From the NCBI GenBank assembly GCA_026002045.1, contig BOAV01000094.1:1-9607 (forward strand): a DNA stretch of 9,607 nucleotides. The letters are read 5' to 3'. This document shows, in pieces, positions 3,560 to 9,579 of this stretch. Every line of letters starts with the position of its first letter. Position 1 is the first letter of the stretch. The notes under the pieces were generated by a model that saw only the letters and a list, made by a program, of their open reading frames with translations, was not told the DNA's origin and did not search any database. Made by a program: the position numbers and the translations under genes. This DNA comes from Spirochaetia bacterium (lineage in GTDB: Bacteria; Spirochaetota; Spirochaetia; Treponematales; Breznakiellaceae).

Positions 3560-6370
3560 ATGACAGACGCTAATGTTGGCCTGCAAGTTGAGACGGACAC
3601 AAGAGACCTCAAAAAAGGTACGGTTGAAATACACCAGTCAACAACAAAAATAATCAATGACTTTAAACAGACTGATAAATCAATAAATCAGACCGTAAAA
3701 TCATTTTCTTTAGGTTTTTTGCAAGGTGCCGAGCAAACCGGAAAAGTTGCTAAAACACTTGGAAAAACAATTTCCGCCGCTCTCTCCCCTGCCGGGCTTG
3801 CCCTGGCCGCCGTGACCATGGCGATCAAGTTTCTAAAGGACGCCATCACCGGGGCGATAAAATCACAAAAGGAATTCGCTGATAATATAAAAACCGCCGG
3901 GCAAGCCATGGATACCTTAAGCGGAAAAACAAAGGCCCTGACCGCAGAGGAACAGAAAAAAGAGGAACTGGATAAACGCTCCGCCCTTGCAACCGCAAAG
4001 ATTCAGCAGGCGCTTGTAGACATGGGAAACGCTATCAGTACCACCGTTGCCCCGGTACTGAATTTTTTCAATGGCCTATGGGTTGCCCTGCTTGAAAATC
4101 TGGGCAATATTGCTGTAGGGATCGGGACGGTTCTTTCAGTAATTGGCACGGTAAACCCCGCCTTTCTTGCCGCGGGGGCCGCGCTCATTGCTTTTGGGGG
4201 ATCTATTCAGAATGTTTCCGATGCAGAGGCGGAGGCCGCGCTTAATGCCCAGGTGCTTAAAAAACAAAACGAGAGCCTTGTTTCATCCTACGGCAATTTA
4301 ACATCGGCGCTTAAGAATACGGAAACCGCCGAACGGTCCGGGGCGATAACCGCAGCGGAGGCCGCAGAGGGAAGGCTGTCAGCAAACCAATCCTACTTAG
4401 ATTCATTGATTCAAACACGGGCCGAGATGGACACCGCCGCGCAGAAAAACGGAATCAATGCGACTGCGGAGCTTGCCGCGCTGGATGCAAAGATTCAGGC
4501 CCAGGTGAAGGAACGAAACAATCTTAAGGCCATTGTTGCCGCGAACCAGGCGGCCGCCGATGCTGCCAAGAAGGCCGCGCAAGAAGAGACCAAGAAAGGG
4601 GACATCATAAGCGCCTACAAGGATTTACAAAAACAGATCGCGCAGCAGACTTTGGCAAACAATAACGCCTATGAAACCGCCGTCAAACTTGCCAGGGACA
4701 GGAACGCTACCGAGTACGAATTAAAAAAGCTGGAGGAGGATCACGCCAAGGCCAACCGGGAAATATACGGGTCCGCCCAAAAAGCCCTGCTTGCCGCTAC
4801 CGGCTTGTATAACGAAACACGGGCAACTGCGCCGATCACCTTTGGGCTTGTTGATGCCTGGGGGGCTATTGCAGCCGGGGAAGCGGAGGCCGTGGCCCGC
4901 AGTAAAGAGATGCAAGCCCTGATGGATGAACAAACCGACGCCCTGGCGGAGCAAGAGATCGCGCGGGCCAAGGAATCAAATGATATTCTTACCGCCGTAT
5001 CCATGCAAAAAGAGCTTATTGAAATACAGCGGCAACGCGCCCGGGCGGAGATTGAAGCATCCGAAGAATTCAAGGCCGCAAGCAAAGCGGATCAAGAGGC
5101 CATACTTGCCGACTTTGCCCGGGTGACCGAGGGAATGAAAAGCGAAGCGGATCAGGCCATAGCAGAAACCGGGAAGGCCCGGGAGAGTTTACTTGCCGAT
5201 CAATCCGATGCCCTGGCACAGATAGAGATTGCCAAGGCCCAGGAAAATAAAGACACCGCAAAAGCCATCAAACTTGAAAATGATCTGATTGAAAAGCAAC
5301 GGCAACGGGAAAAGGAGCGGATCATGGCGACCGCTGAATATCTAACTGCAAGCGATGAAGAGCGGGATCACATCCTTAAAAACTTTGACGCCATTACTGC
5401 CGGAATGAAAAAGATGGACAGCCTGGACGTGGGGAAAATTGCCGGGGATATGTCTCAAATTGTTTCTGCCGTGGGAAGCGTGGCTGATGCCATGACCGCC
5501 ATCACGGACCAAATGGCCCAGGACCAGCTTGCTTCCATCGAAAAAACCCTTGAGGAGATGCAGGCTCTCATAGACGCACAGCTTGAATCAACGCTTGCCA
5601 TGCTGGATAAGGAACGCAATGCTGCCCTGGAGGCCGCCGGGTTTATCAAGACAACCAGCGAGGAGGGGCAGGCGGCATCCATGGAGGCGGCCCTTGCATC
5701 CGGGGATGAAGCGATTATTTACCGGGAAGAACAACGGCAGAAAGAACTTGCTATAAATAAAGAATTTGACGCAAAAGAAAAAGCTGCACAGGCCCAGGCC
5801 GATGCCGCGAAAAAAGCCGCCGAGGAAAAAGCCGCCCGGGAGGAAGCGGAAATAAAATACAAGGCCGCTATGGCAGACTGGACCATGCGGATGATTATGG
5901 CGCCGGGACAAATTGCCGCCGGCATCCTTTCCACGATTGCACAAATGGGCTTTCCTGCCGCTATTGCCGGGATAGTTGCCGCAGGGGTAGCGGGGGCCGC
6001 AAACATTGCCACCCTGATCGCTACCATGCCCAAAAAACAGGCGTTCAAATATGGCGATGTTTTTGCGGGTGGTAAGAATATCAATTTCCAGGGACATCCC
6101 CTTAAGGCGTATTCATCCGGGGGAGTAGTGGACACCCCTACCATGTTTCCCATGAGTAACGGGAATACGGGACTGCTGGGGGAGGCCGGACCGGAAGCGA
6201 TCATGCCCCTGGGGCGTGACAGCAGCGGCGCGCTCGGGGTAAACGCCGCCGGGCTGGGCGCAGGAGGCTATCCCCCGCCGAGTGTGATAAGCGGGGTGGA
6301 GCTTGGCAACTTATTGATATACGCCTATTCCAAGGGGCAGCTGGATCAGGTAGGAATAGGGGCTTCCTAA
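3560..6370 (+). CDS. Phage tail tape measure protein
   Basis: A 936-residue protein with AGGAGA six bases before ATG 3560. The N-terminus (LQVETDTRDLKKG) has the usual tape measure opening. Hydrophobic segments lie at about 71-98, 158-214 and 776-823. Long Ala/Lys/Glu-rich helices, probably coiled coil, occupy about 320-470 and 550-770. The C-terminus has the hallmark SSGGVVDTPTMFPM (852-865), then LLGEAGPEAIMPLGRD (872-887), typical of tail tape measure proteins. Such proteins set tail length and are thought to be ejected with the DNA and to help it cross the membrane. Residues 460-549 and 550-618 are two copies of a 90-residue repeat unit. The first 55 codons are AT-richer than the rest. 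No tail tube, chaperone or baseplate genes flank it. At about 1.5 Å per residue, the family rule would predict a tail near 140 nm; this is an extrapolation. Confidence 0.9.
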   Translation: MTDANVGLQVETDTRDLKKGTVEIHQSTTKIINDFKQTDKSINQTVKSFSLGFLQGAEQTGKVAKTLGKTISAALSPAGLALAAVTMAIKFLKDAITGAIKSQKEFADNIKTAGQAMDTLSGKTKALTAEEQKKEELDKRSALATAKIQQALVDMGNAISTTVAPVLNFFNGLWVALLENLGNIAVGIGTVLSVIGTVNPAFLAAGAALIAFGGSIQNVSDAEAEAALNAQVLKKQNESLVSSYGNLTSALKNTETAERSGAITAAEAAEGRLSANQSYLDSLIQTRAEMDTAAQKNGINATAELAALDAKIQAQVKERNNLKAIVAANQAAADAAKKAAQEETKKGDIISAYKDLQKQIAQQTLANNNAYETAVKLARDRNATEYELKKLEEDHAKANREIYGSAQKALLAATGLYNETRATAPITFGLVDAWGAIAAGEAEAVARSKEMQALMDEQTDALAEQEIARAKESNDILTAVSMQKELIEIQRQRARAEIEASEEFKAASKADQEAILADFARVTEGMKSEADQAIAETGKARESLLADQSDALAQIEIAKAQENKDTAKAIKLENDLIEKQRQREKERIMATAEYLTASDEERDHILKNFDAITAGMKKMDSLDVGKIAGDMSQIVSAVGSVADAMTAITDQMAQDQLASIEKTLEEMQALIDAQLESTLAMLDKERNAALEAAGFIKTTSEEGQAASMEAALASGDEAIIYREEQRQKELAINKEFDAKEKAAQAQADAAKKAAEEKAAREEAEIKYKAAMADWTMRMIMAPGQIAAGILSTIAQMGFPAAIAGIVAAGVAGAANIATLIATMPKKQAFKYGDVFAGGKNINFQGHPLKAYSSGGVVDTPTMFPMSNGNTGLLGEAGPEAIMPLGRDSSGALGVNAAGLGAGGYPPPSVISGVELGNLLIYAYSKGQLDQVGIGAS
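4937..5413 (+). repeat. Tandem 90-residue duplication inside the tape measure gene
   Basis: Residues 460 onward (DALAEQEIARAKESND...IEIQRQRARAEIE...AILADFARVTEGMKS) and residues 550 onward (DALAQIEIAKAQENKD...IEKQRQREKERI...HILKNFDAITAGMKK) align without gaps at a 270-base period. The start (4937 versus 5207) and the GMK motif (residues 525 versus 615) keep exactly the same offset. The copies have diverged at both protein and DNA level, so this is an old duplication. Confidence 0.85.
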
Positions 6371-6417
6371 TGTTAATAACAAAAACGCCCGCAAGTAAAT
6401 CATAGAGGAGGGATAAC

Positions 6418-6744
6418 ATGGGATGGAAAATTGGAATATTTCCGATAGGGCCTAAGCCTATAAGCCAAGGGGAGATTGATTTTTACAACCACCGGATGAT
6501 CGTATTTCAGAGACAGGCAGAAGCCGCGCAACGCAAGGACGCAAGCGGGAACCCGGACCCTGACAAGGAAACGCTTTGGCGTTGCGTACAAGATCCGGAA
6601 TCAATAGTTGCCGAGTACATGGCCACCGGGAAGCAGACGCCCTATGACATGAATCCTACGGTTGCCAGGCTGTCAATAATTCAATGGCGTAAGATGATTC
6701 GGGATAATCCGCCGCCCAGACGGGAAGATTTTGGACCGGTATGA
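6418..6744 (+). CDS. Hypothetical phage protein (108 aa) after the tape measure gene
   Basis: Excellent ribosome site GAGGAGGG (6405-6412) five bases before ATG 6418. The protein opens MGWKIGIFPIGPKPISQGEI, followed by a helix (FYNHRMIVFQRQAEAAQRKD), a loop DASGNPDPDKE and a tail rich in Pro and Arg (RDNPPPRREDFGPV). No signal peptide or membrane segment is seen. I do not recognise the family. Its position directly after the tape measure would suit a tail or late phage protein, but in this reduced region position is weak evidence. Confidence 0.7.
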   Translation: MGWKIGIFPIGPKPISQGEIDFYNHRMIVFQRQAEAAQRKDASGNPDPDKETLWRCVQDPESIVAEYMATGKQTPYDMNPTVARLSIIQWRKMIRDNPPPRREDFGPV

Positions 6745-6791
6745 GGCGGGCTGTATAGCGACGCTTGCCCCGGAATCAAAAGGGGGGGGGT

Positions 6792-6917
6792 GTGGTGACC
6801 AGAACGCACAGCAAATGCGCCTATGGCAATCCTCAGACAAATACAGGGGTATTTGTGAAGTGTTGCTGGCTGATATTCCGGGGGATCGGTCCCGTATGTA
6901 GTCATGGGATGGTATAA
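6792..6917 (+). CDS. Possible 41-residue cysteine-containing ORF after a G9 run
   Basis: Starts at GTG 6792 or GTG 6795 (same frame) and ends at TAA 6915-6917. The AAAAGGGGG part of the G9 run (6782-6790) could serve as the ribosome site. The peptide has four cysteines (KCAYGN, VKCCW and VCSHG). I recognise no family. It sits in a 187-base gap between two better supported genes and ends four bases before the next ribosome site, which suits an operon. Chance is quite possible at this length. Confidence 0.3.
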   Translation: MVTRTHSKCAYGNPQTNTGVFVKCCWLIFRGIGPVCSHGMV

Positions 6918-6931
6918 TTTGGAGGGGAACT

Positions 6932-7273
6932 ATTCAAACGAAAGAAGCATGCCGCGCTTTAATGGCCGCAATCATAAATCGGGCATTGATGGACGTGAAG
7001 GGCGGGAACCTGGCAACCGTCCAGGCACGGGATCAGGCTATGGCCTGGTTTCATATTTCTGATTTTGAAGCCTACTGCCTAGCCTTAGAGCTTGACCCGC
7101 AGCGCATACGGGACAAGGCCGCCGATTATTACCGGGAAAGTATACCGGATGTTTTAACGTCCCCAAAGTCCACAAGCCCACGGCCAAAAAGCAAACGCCG
7201 GGTTATTGTAAAGGCGAGAGGGAAAAGCCCGCATAACACGCACAGCCGCACAGCGAACTTGCCCCGGAAGTAA
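6932..7273 (+). CDS. Small phage protein, probably starting at a rare ATT codon
   Basis: The first ATG in frame is 6962, with no ribosome site at the right distance. A perfect GGAGGGG (6921-6927) instead sits four bases before an in-frame ATT at 6932. That start gives 113 residues with the extra N-terminus IQTKEACRAL. The ATG start gives 103 residues. The core (AACRAL..AIINRALMDVKGG and AMAWFHISDFEAYCLALELDPQRIRDKA) resembles a widespread phage family with 'A..WL...DFE.IC.L.GIDP..IR', usually near terminase or replication genes and of unknown function. The extra N-terminal helix fits that family's usual opening, which supports ATT. The last 35 residues are very basic (SPRPKSKRRVIVKARGKS), suggesting nucleic-acid contact. 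ATT starts are rare (infC is the known case), so translation may be kept low. Confidence 0.7.
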   Translation: MQTKEACRALMAAIINRALMDVKGGNLATVQARDQAMAWFHISDFEAYCLALELDPQRIRDKAADYYRESIPDVLTSPKSTSPRPKSKRRVIVKARGKSPHNTHSRTANLPRK

Positions 7274-7478
7274 AACAACATATTAAGGCATGTGCAAAAC
7301 GCCTTAGGCGTACAACTACGTTTTTTCAAAATAAATGCACCACAGGGCCAGGAAACGCGTCCTATGGCTGTTTTAGAAATCATCTTGCACTTGCTTCCGG
7401 GGCGAATGTTCTCTTATGGTTCCTGCCGGTGTACAACTTCCACGGGTACAGATCAAAAGGAATTCATGGCGCACGCTG
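7274..7478. other. Convergent intergenic region
   Basis: The gap between the last plus-strand gene and the end of the minus-strand operon. TAAGGC (7284-7289) pairs with GCCTTA (7301-7306). The nested ACGCC-TTA-GGCGT stem (7299-7311) is an alternative structure and is followed by ACAACTACGTTTTTTC, so one of them may terminate plus-strand transcription. A plus-strand frame without ATG runs open across this gap and into the antisense of the minus gene. It has no ribosome site and I do not call it coding. I see no repeat or RNA gene here. Confidence 0.4.
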
Positions 7479-7943
7479 TTATAATGCCCCATGTAGAGAC
7501 CGGGTAGGAATGTCATCATTTTCACGGGCGGCGGCCTTTGCCTGTTCTACTGCTTCCGGCGTAAGCGCGGTGATATTCCGCGCCTGCTTTTCCGTAAGGC
7601 CGAGTTCGGCAATAGCAGTTTTTTTTGTGGTGACTTGCCCTTGAGGGCGGTTCACCTCTTTATGTTGATTGCCGTTAAATGTGTTTGCCTTTGGCAATGC
7701 CTGAATAATATCCTTGAGCTTTAATTCCGCGGCTATCGTATCATGTGAAACCCCGGCAATTTTGGCAAGTTCTTCTCGGGTATTTATGGCTGGTCCAGAT
7801 GACTTTGCTGATTTCGGCAAAGTCATTTTTCTTTCCGATTCTTTTTCCTTGGCCCTTTCCGCTATAATCGGCTTATAGGCCATCGCCAATCTTGCCTGGT
7901 CATACGGGGATATATTCCGCCGCCCCCAGAACGGATTTGACAT
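7479..7943 (-). CDS. ParB-like / HTH DNA-binding protein, apparently lacking its N-terminal domain
   Basis: A 154-residue protein. NPFWGRRNISPYDQARLAMAYKPIIAERAKEK (residues 3-34) matches the linker-helix segment 'NQFGRRNLS.Y.RA.LAL.LKP.IAEKAKE' seen in the middle of ParB-like partition and phage proteins. NTREELAKIAGVSHDTIAA (54-72) is the helix-turn-helix that follows it. A second HTH-like stretch is AIAELGLTEKQARNITALT (110-128). Full-length relatives carry about 100 more N-terminal residues with the ParB/Srx-type domain. Here an in-frame TGA lies two codons before the ATG, so that domain is absent. Either the gene lost its 5' part or this is a stand-alone DNA-binding module. A palindrome sits three bases upstream of the ATG and no good ribosome site is visible. 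Partition, silencing or regulatory activity is inferred only. Confidence 0.7.
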   Translation of the reverse strand: MSNPFWGRRNISPYDQARLAMAYKPIIAERAKEKESERKMTLPKSAKSSGPAINTREELAKIAGVSHDTIAAELKLKDIIQALPKANTFNGNQHKEVNRPQGQVTTKKTAIAELGLTEKQARNITALTPEAVEQAKAAARENDDIPTRSLHGAL

Positions 7944-7945
7944 CC

Positions 7946-7959
7946 GTCAGAAATCTGAC
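7946..7959 (-). promoter_or_regulatory. Operator-like palindrome at the start of the ParB-like gene
   Basis: GTCAGA (7946-7951) and TCTGAC (7954-7959) form a perfect 6-bp inverted repeat around two bases, ending three bases before the ATG. It covers the position of the ribosome site. On the minus strand TGTCAACATT precedes the palindrome and repeats its TGTCA. The encoded protein has helix-turn-helix motifs, so autoregulation is a natural guess but not shown. Confidence 0.45.
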
Positions 7960-7977
7960 AAATGTTGACACAAATAA

Positions 7978-8009
7978 GGGAGGGCTTACGCTTTAGGCTC
8001 CGCCCTCCC
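7978..8009 (-). terminator. Terminator-like hairpin between two minus-strand genes
   Basis: GGGAGGGC (7978-7985) and GCCCTCCC (8002-8009) pair perfectly over 8 bp with a 16-base loop. On the minus strand the stem is followed by TTATTTGTG, a poor T-run. It lies just after the stop of the 101-residue gene (8016), so it probably ends or attenuates the small-gene operon before the ParB-like gene. Confidence 0.5.
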
Positions 8010-8015
8010 CTGTCT

Positions 8016-8321
8016 CTATCCTTGCTGGACATCCCATTCATCCGGGAACCGGATCAGAGGGCGCCGCTTACTGCGAGGGAAGTCCCATGCTTCATCCTCT
8101 GCGGGGTCTCCATCTCCATCCGTTGCAAGGTCCGCTTCCATGGGGGCCGGGAAAGTTTTTGCTTTGTACGCTTCCAGGCCGAAACCTACCATCATGTTAA
8201 GGAACCCCTGAAAGGTAAGTGCCCGATGAGCGCCCGCCTCATGCTTCCAGCAGTCCTCAAGCTCCATGAAAAAGCTGGAGGGGAAGGACACCCGGCAGCC
8301 TATTTGATTTTCACGCTTCAT
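8016..8321 (-). CDS. Hypothetical protein with a possible ribbon-helix-helix fold (101 aa)
   Basis: Starts at ATG 8321 with AGGGGT a few bases upstream. The start overlaps the stop of the 21-residue ORF as ATGA. Residues 1-53 run as a short strand (IGCRVSF), a helix (SSFFMELEDCWKHEA), a turn and a second helix (TFQGFLNMMVGFGLEAYKA). That order resembles ribbon-helix-helix repressors, but I cannot match a named family. Residues 55-101 are acidic then basic (DGDGDPAEDEAWDFPRSKRRP) and probably flexible. A DNA-binding role is inferred from the strand-helix-helix order only. Confidence 0.6.
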   Translation of the reverse strand: MKRENQIGCRVSFPSSFFMELEDCWKHEAGAHRALTFQGFLNMMVGFGLEAYKAKTFPAPMEADLATDGDGDPAEDEAWDFPRSKRRPLIRFPDEWDVQQG

Positions 8322-8383
8322 TTTGCTACCCCTGGGTGGCTTAAAAACATAAACGGATCGCGCCCGTCTTGTTCATCTGCCAT
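8318..8383 (-). CDS. 21-residue coupled small ORF
   Basis: ATG at 8383 overlaps the upstream stop as TAATG, and its own TGA overlaps the downstream start as ATGA. The peptide reads MADEQDGRDPFMFLSHPGVA plus Lys. GGGGGCGCG before the ATG is a weak ribosome site. One-base and four-base overlaps on both sides in the same operon suggest it is translated. It may act as a coupling peptide that carries ribosomes between its two neighbours. I recognise no family. Confidence 0.45.
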   Translation of the reverse strand: MADEQDGRDPFMFLSHPGVAK

Positions 8384-8604
8384 TACGCGCCCCCTTCCTT
8401 TTCATTGGTAATGATAAATACCTTTTCGCTCTTGCCCCTGGTATATGTTGCCCGGCAAAGAGTAATGTCCATATCCGGTCCAACCCGGTATTCTATGCCG
8501 GATTCTTCCCGGACAAACCCCGCCGCGATTAGTGCCGCGTCCACATCCCGCCCCCCAGGGCTGAACGATTCAACCCCGCATTTTTTGGACCATGAAGGAA
8601 TCAT
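8383..8604 (-). CDS. Hypothetical protein (73 aa), minus-strand operon
   Basis: ATG 8604 overlaps the upstream stop as ATGA, and GGAAGGGGG just before it is a strong ribosome site. The protein has a polar N-terminus (MIPSWSKKCGVESFSPGGRD), a helix (VDAALIAAGFVRE) and then strands (GIEYRVGPDMDITLCRATY and SEKVFIIT). This looks like a compact alpha/beta domain of the kind seen in small phage proteins. I do not recognise it. Its last bases overlap the next small ORF. Confidence 0.6.
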   Translation of the reverse strand: MIPSWSKKCGVESFSPGGRDVDAALIAAGFVREESGIEYRVGPDMDITLCRATYTRGKSEKVFIITNEKEGGA

Positions 8605-8801
8605 ACATACCCCCTTCCCAAATTAACCTGAACCTCCGCAAGCAGTATTTCCAGGCCGTGCAATTCATCATCATGGAGGATCAACGCTTGATCCTCCGAT
8701 TGAGAAACCCGCAGCACGTACCGGGCCAAATTGAGAAGGGCCGCCGATTCGTTCAGACGGTAAGCCTCAATGACCTCCGTTTCCGCTTTGTTTGTTGCCA
8801 T
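8601..8801 (-). CDS. Hypothetical helical protein (66 aa), minus-strand operon
   Basis: ATG 8801 has AAAGGAT about eight bases upstream. The stop overlaps the next ATG by four bases. The sequence is almost wholly helical and acidic: ETEVIEAYRLNESAALLNLA, RYVLRVSQSEDQ, then HDDELHGLEILLAEVQVNLG. It resembles small phage proteins without known function. A 111-base gap with hairpins separates it from the upstream gene, so it may have its own start of transcription, though I see no clear promoter. Confidence 0.6.
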   Translation of the reverse strand: MATNKAETEVIEAYRLNESAALLNLARYVLRVSQSEDQALILHDDELHGLEILLAEVQVNLGRGYV

Positions 8802-8821
8802 ATAAAACCATCCTTTGCCCC

Positions 8822-8892
8822 ATAAGCCCGGGGCCGCTTATTAAAAGGGAAAGGGCTGGGGCTGGCCATGCTGCTTCCCAACATGAGGAAGC
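8822..8892 (-). repeat. Two hairpins in the gap between minus-strand genes
   Basis: ATAAGC (8822-8827) pairs with GCTTAT (8836-8841), and GCTTCC (8873-8878) pairs with GGAAGC (8887-8892). Both are perfect 6-bp stems with 8-base loops. Neither is followed by a T-run on the minus strand, so they are not good terminators. The first lies about 10 bases before the ribosome site of the 66-residue gene and could affect its translation or messenger stability. Confidence 0.4.
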
Positions 8893-8912
8893 CCCGCCTC
8901 TCCCATGAATCC

Positions 8913-9254
8913 CTATATCCGCCCAAGGGCCTTCCGGCGCTGTTCGCTGTTCATAAAATCCCATTCCTTCCGGCGTTCACCCTCGGGGCGCAAGTACCAA
9001 TCTTCCACCGTTTTGAGCATCCAGCGGTTAGGGTAGACATCCGCGCGGCCAAAATTGGGAAGGCGCCACGGGTTGTTCGACAAAGACCGGGGGTGGCAGC
9101 CGAATTTAGCCGCGAGGTCTTTGACGGAAAAAGTTTTTATTTCCGACCGCTCCGTTAATTTTTGCACAGATAATGACAGATCATAAATTTTTGAATTCAG
9201 ATCGTCGAACCGTTCAAAAATTATCTGAAAATAATTGGGGATTAATTCACTCAT
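8913..9254 (-). CDS. HTH DNA-binding protein with an N-terminal helical region (113 aa)
   Basis: ATG 9254 overlaps the end of the upstream gene by eight bases. Residues 8-36 (YFQIIFERFDDLNSKIYDLSLS and on) have the heptad look of a dimerising coiled coil. Residues 42-60 (FSVKDLAAKFGCHPRSLSN) form a helix-turn-helix of the excisionase/MerR-like type, followed by a wing (LPNFGRADVYPNRWML). The C-terminal helix is highly charged (RPEGERRKEWDFMNSEQRR). It is probably a small regulator of this operon or of the element. It resembles the plus-strand protein at 147-359 only in general fold. No named family is assigned. Confidence 0.65.
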   Translation of the reverse strand: MSELIPNYFQIIFERFDDLNSKIYDLSLSVQKLTERSEIKTFSVKDLAAKFGCHPRSLSNNPWRLPNFGRADVYPNRWMLKTVEDWYLRPEGERRKEWDFMNSEQRRKALGRI

Positions 9255-9453
9255 TTATTGACCTTGCCTTTACCCGGGCAACCGCAGAGGCCGCCGTATC
9301 CGGGCTATCGAACCACCGGACCGCCGCCGTCCCCCAGGGGAGCCGCTTAACGCTGCCCGCCGGAATCACCCGTGCCGCCTTAGTCCCCACCAACGCCGCC
9401 TTGACCGCGCCGGTGTTTGAGGTCTCTATCTGGACCTTAAAAAACTCTTCCAT
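9247..9453 (-). CDS. Hypothetical protein (68 aa), first gene of the minus-strand operon
   Basis: ATG 9453 is chosen over the ATG at 9462 because AAGGA sits eight bases before 9453 but directly against the earlier one. The protein begins MEEFFKVQIETSNTGAVKAA and continues with strands and turns (LVGTKAARVIPAGSVKRLPWGTAAVRWF), ending in a helix (DTAASAVARVKARSINE). I do not recognise it. It is the first visible minus-strand gene and lies next to a compound inverted repeat that may regulate it. Confidence 0.6.
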   Translation of the reverse strand: MEEFFKVQIETSNTGAVKAALVGTKAARVIPAGSVKRLPWGTAAVRWFDSPDTAASAVARVKARSINE

Positions 9454-9499
9454 GCTTGCCATCCTTTGCCGGCAATCGGCCGGCGCTTATCGATCGTTA

Positions 9500-9579
9500 G
9501 GGGAAGTTTCACCTCCAGTTTCACTACCTACCATAGGGGGTTAAAGTGATTAAACTGGTGAAAGTAGTGAAACTTCCCC
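9500..9579. repeat. Compound inverted repeat built from GTTTCAC motifs
   Basis: GGGGAAGTTTCAC (9500-9512) and GTGAAACTTCCCC (9567-9579) form a perfect 13-bp inverted repeat. A second inner pair, AGTTTCACTAC (9517-9527) and GTAGTGAAACT (9564-9574), is perfect over 11 bp and shares its right arm with the first. A further GGTGAAAGTAGTG (9558-9569) overlaps the right arm. The block lies 47 bases before the first gene of the minus-strand operon. Several copies of one short motif in both orientations suggest a multi-site operator, an iteron cluster or a recombination site. The sequence does not decide between them. Confidence 0.75.

Noticed and set aside
5588..6204. Long minus-strand open frames opposite the 3' part of the tape measure gene
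   Set aside because: They are antisense shadows of a GC-rich, alanine-rich coding region whose plus-strand protein is clearly identified.
6795..7390. Short similarity between the segments near 6808-6830 (CAGCAAATGCGCCTATGGC) and 7350-7370 (CAGGAAACGCGTCCTATGGC)
   Set aside because: About 18 of 23 bases match, but it does not extend to either side, so chance is the likely explanation.
7213..7644. Long plus-strand open frame through the convergent gap and into the antisense of the ParB-like gene
   Set aside because: It has no ATG, no ribosome site and no recognisable domain, and its second half is antisense to a better supported gene.
7962..8411. 149-residue plus-strand frame opposite the minus operon
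   Set aside because: It is antisense to two coupled minus-strand genes with good ribosome sites and shows no domain.
8767..8964. Minus-strand frame overlapping the ends of two genes
   Set aside because: It overlaps both the 113-residue HTH gene and the 66-residue gene in another frame, and its composition (Gly/Pro/Trp-rich) is unlike a real protein here.
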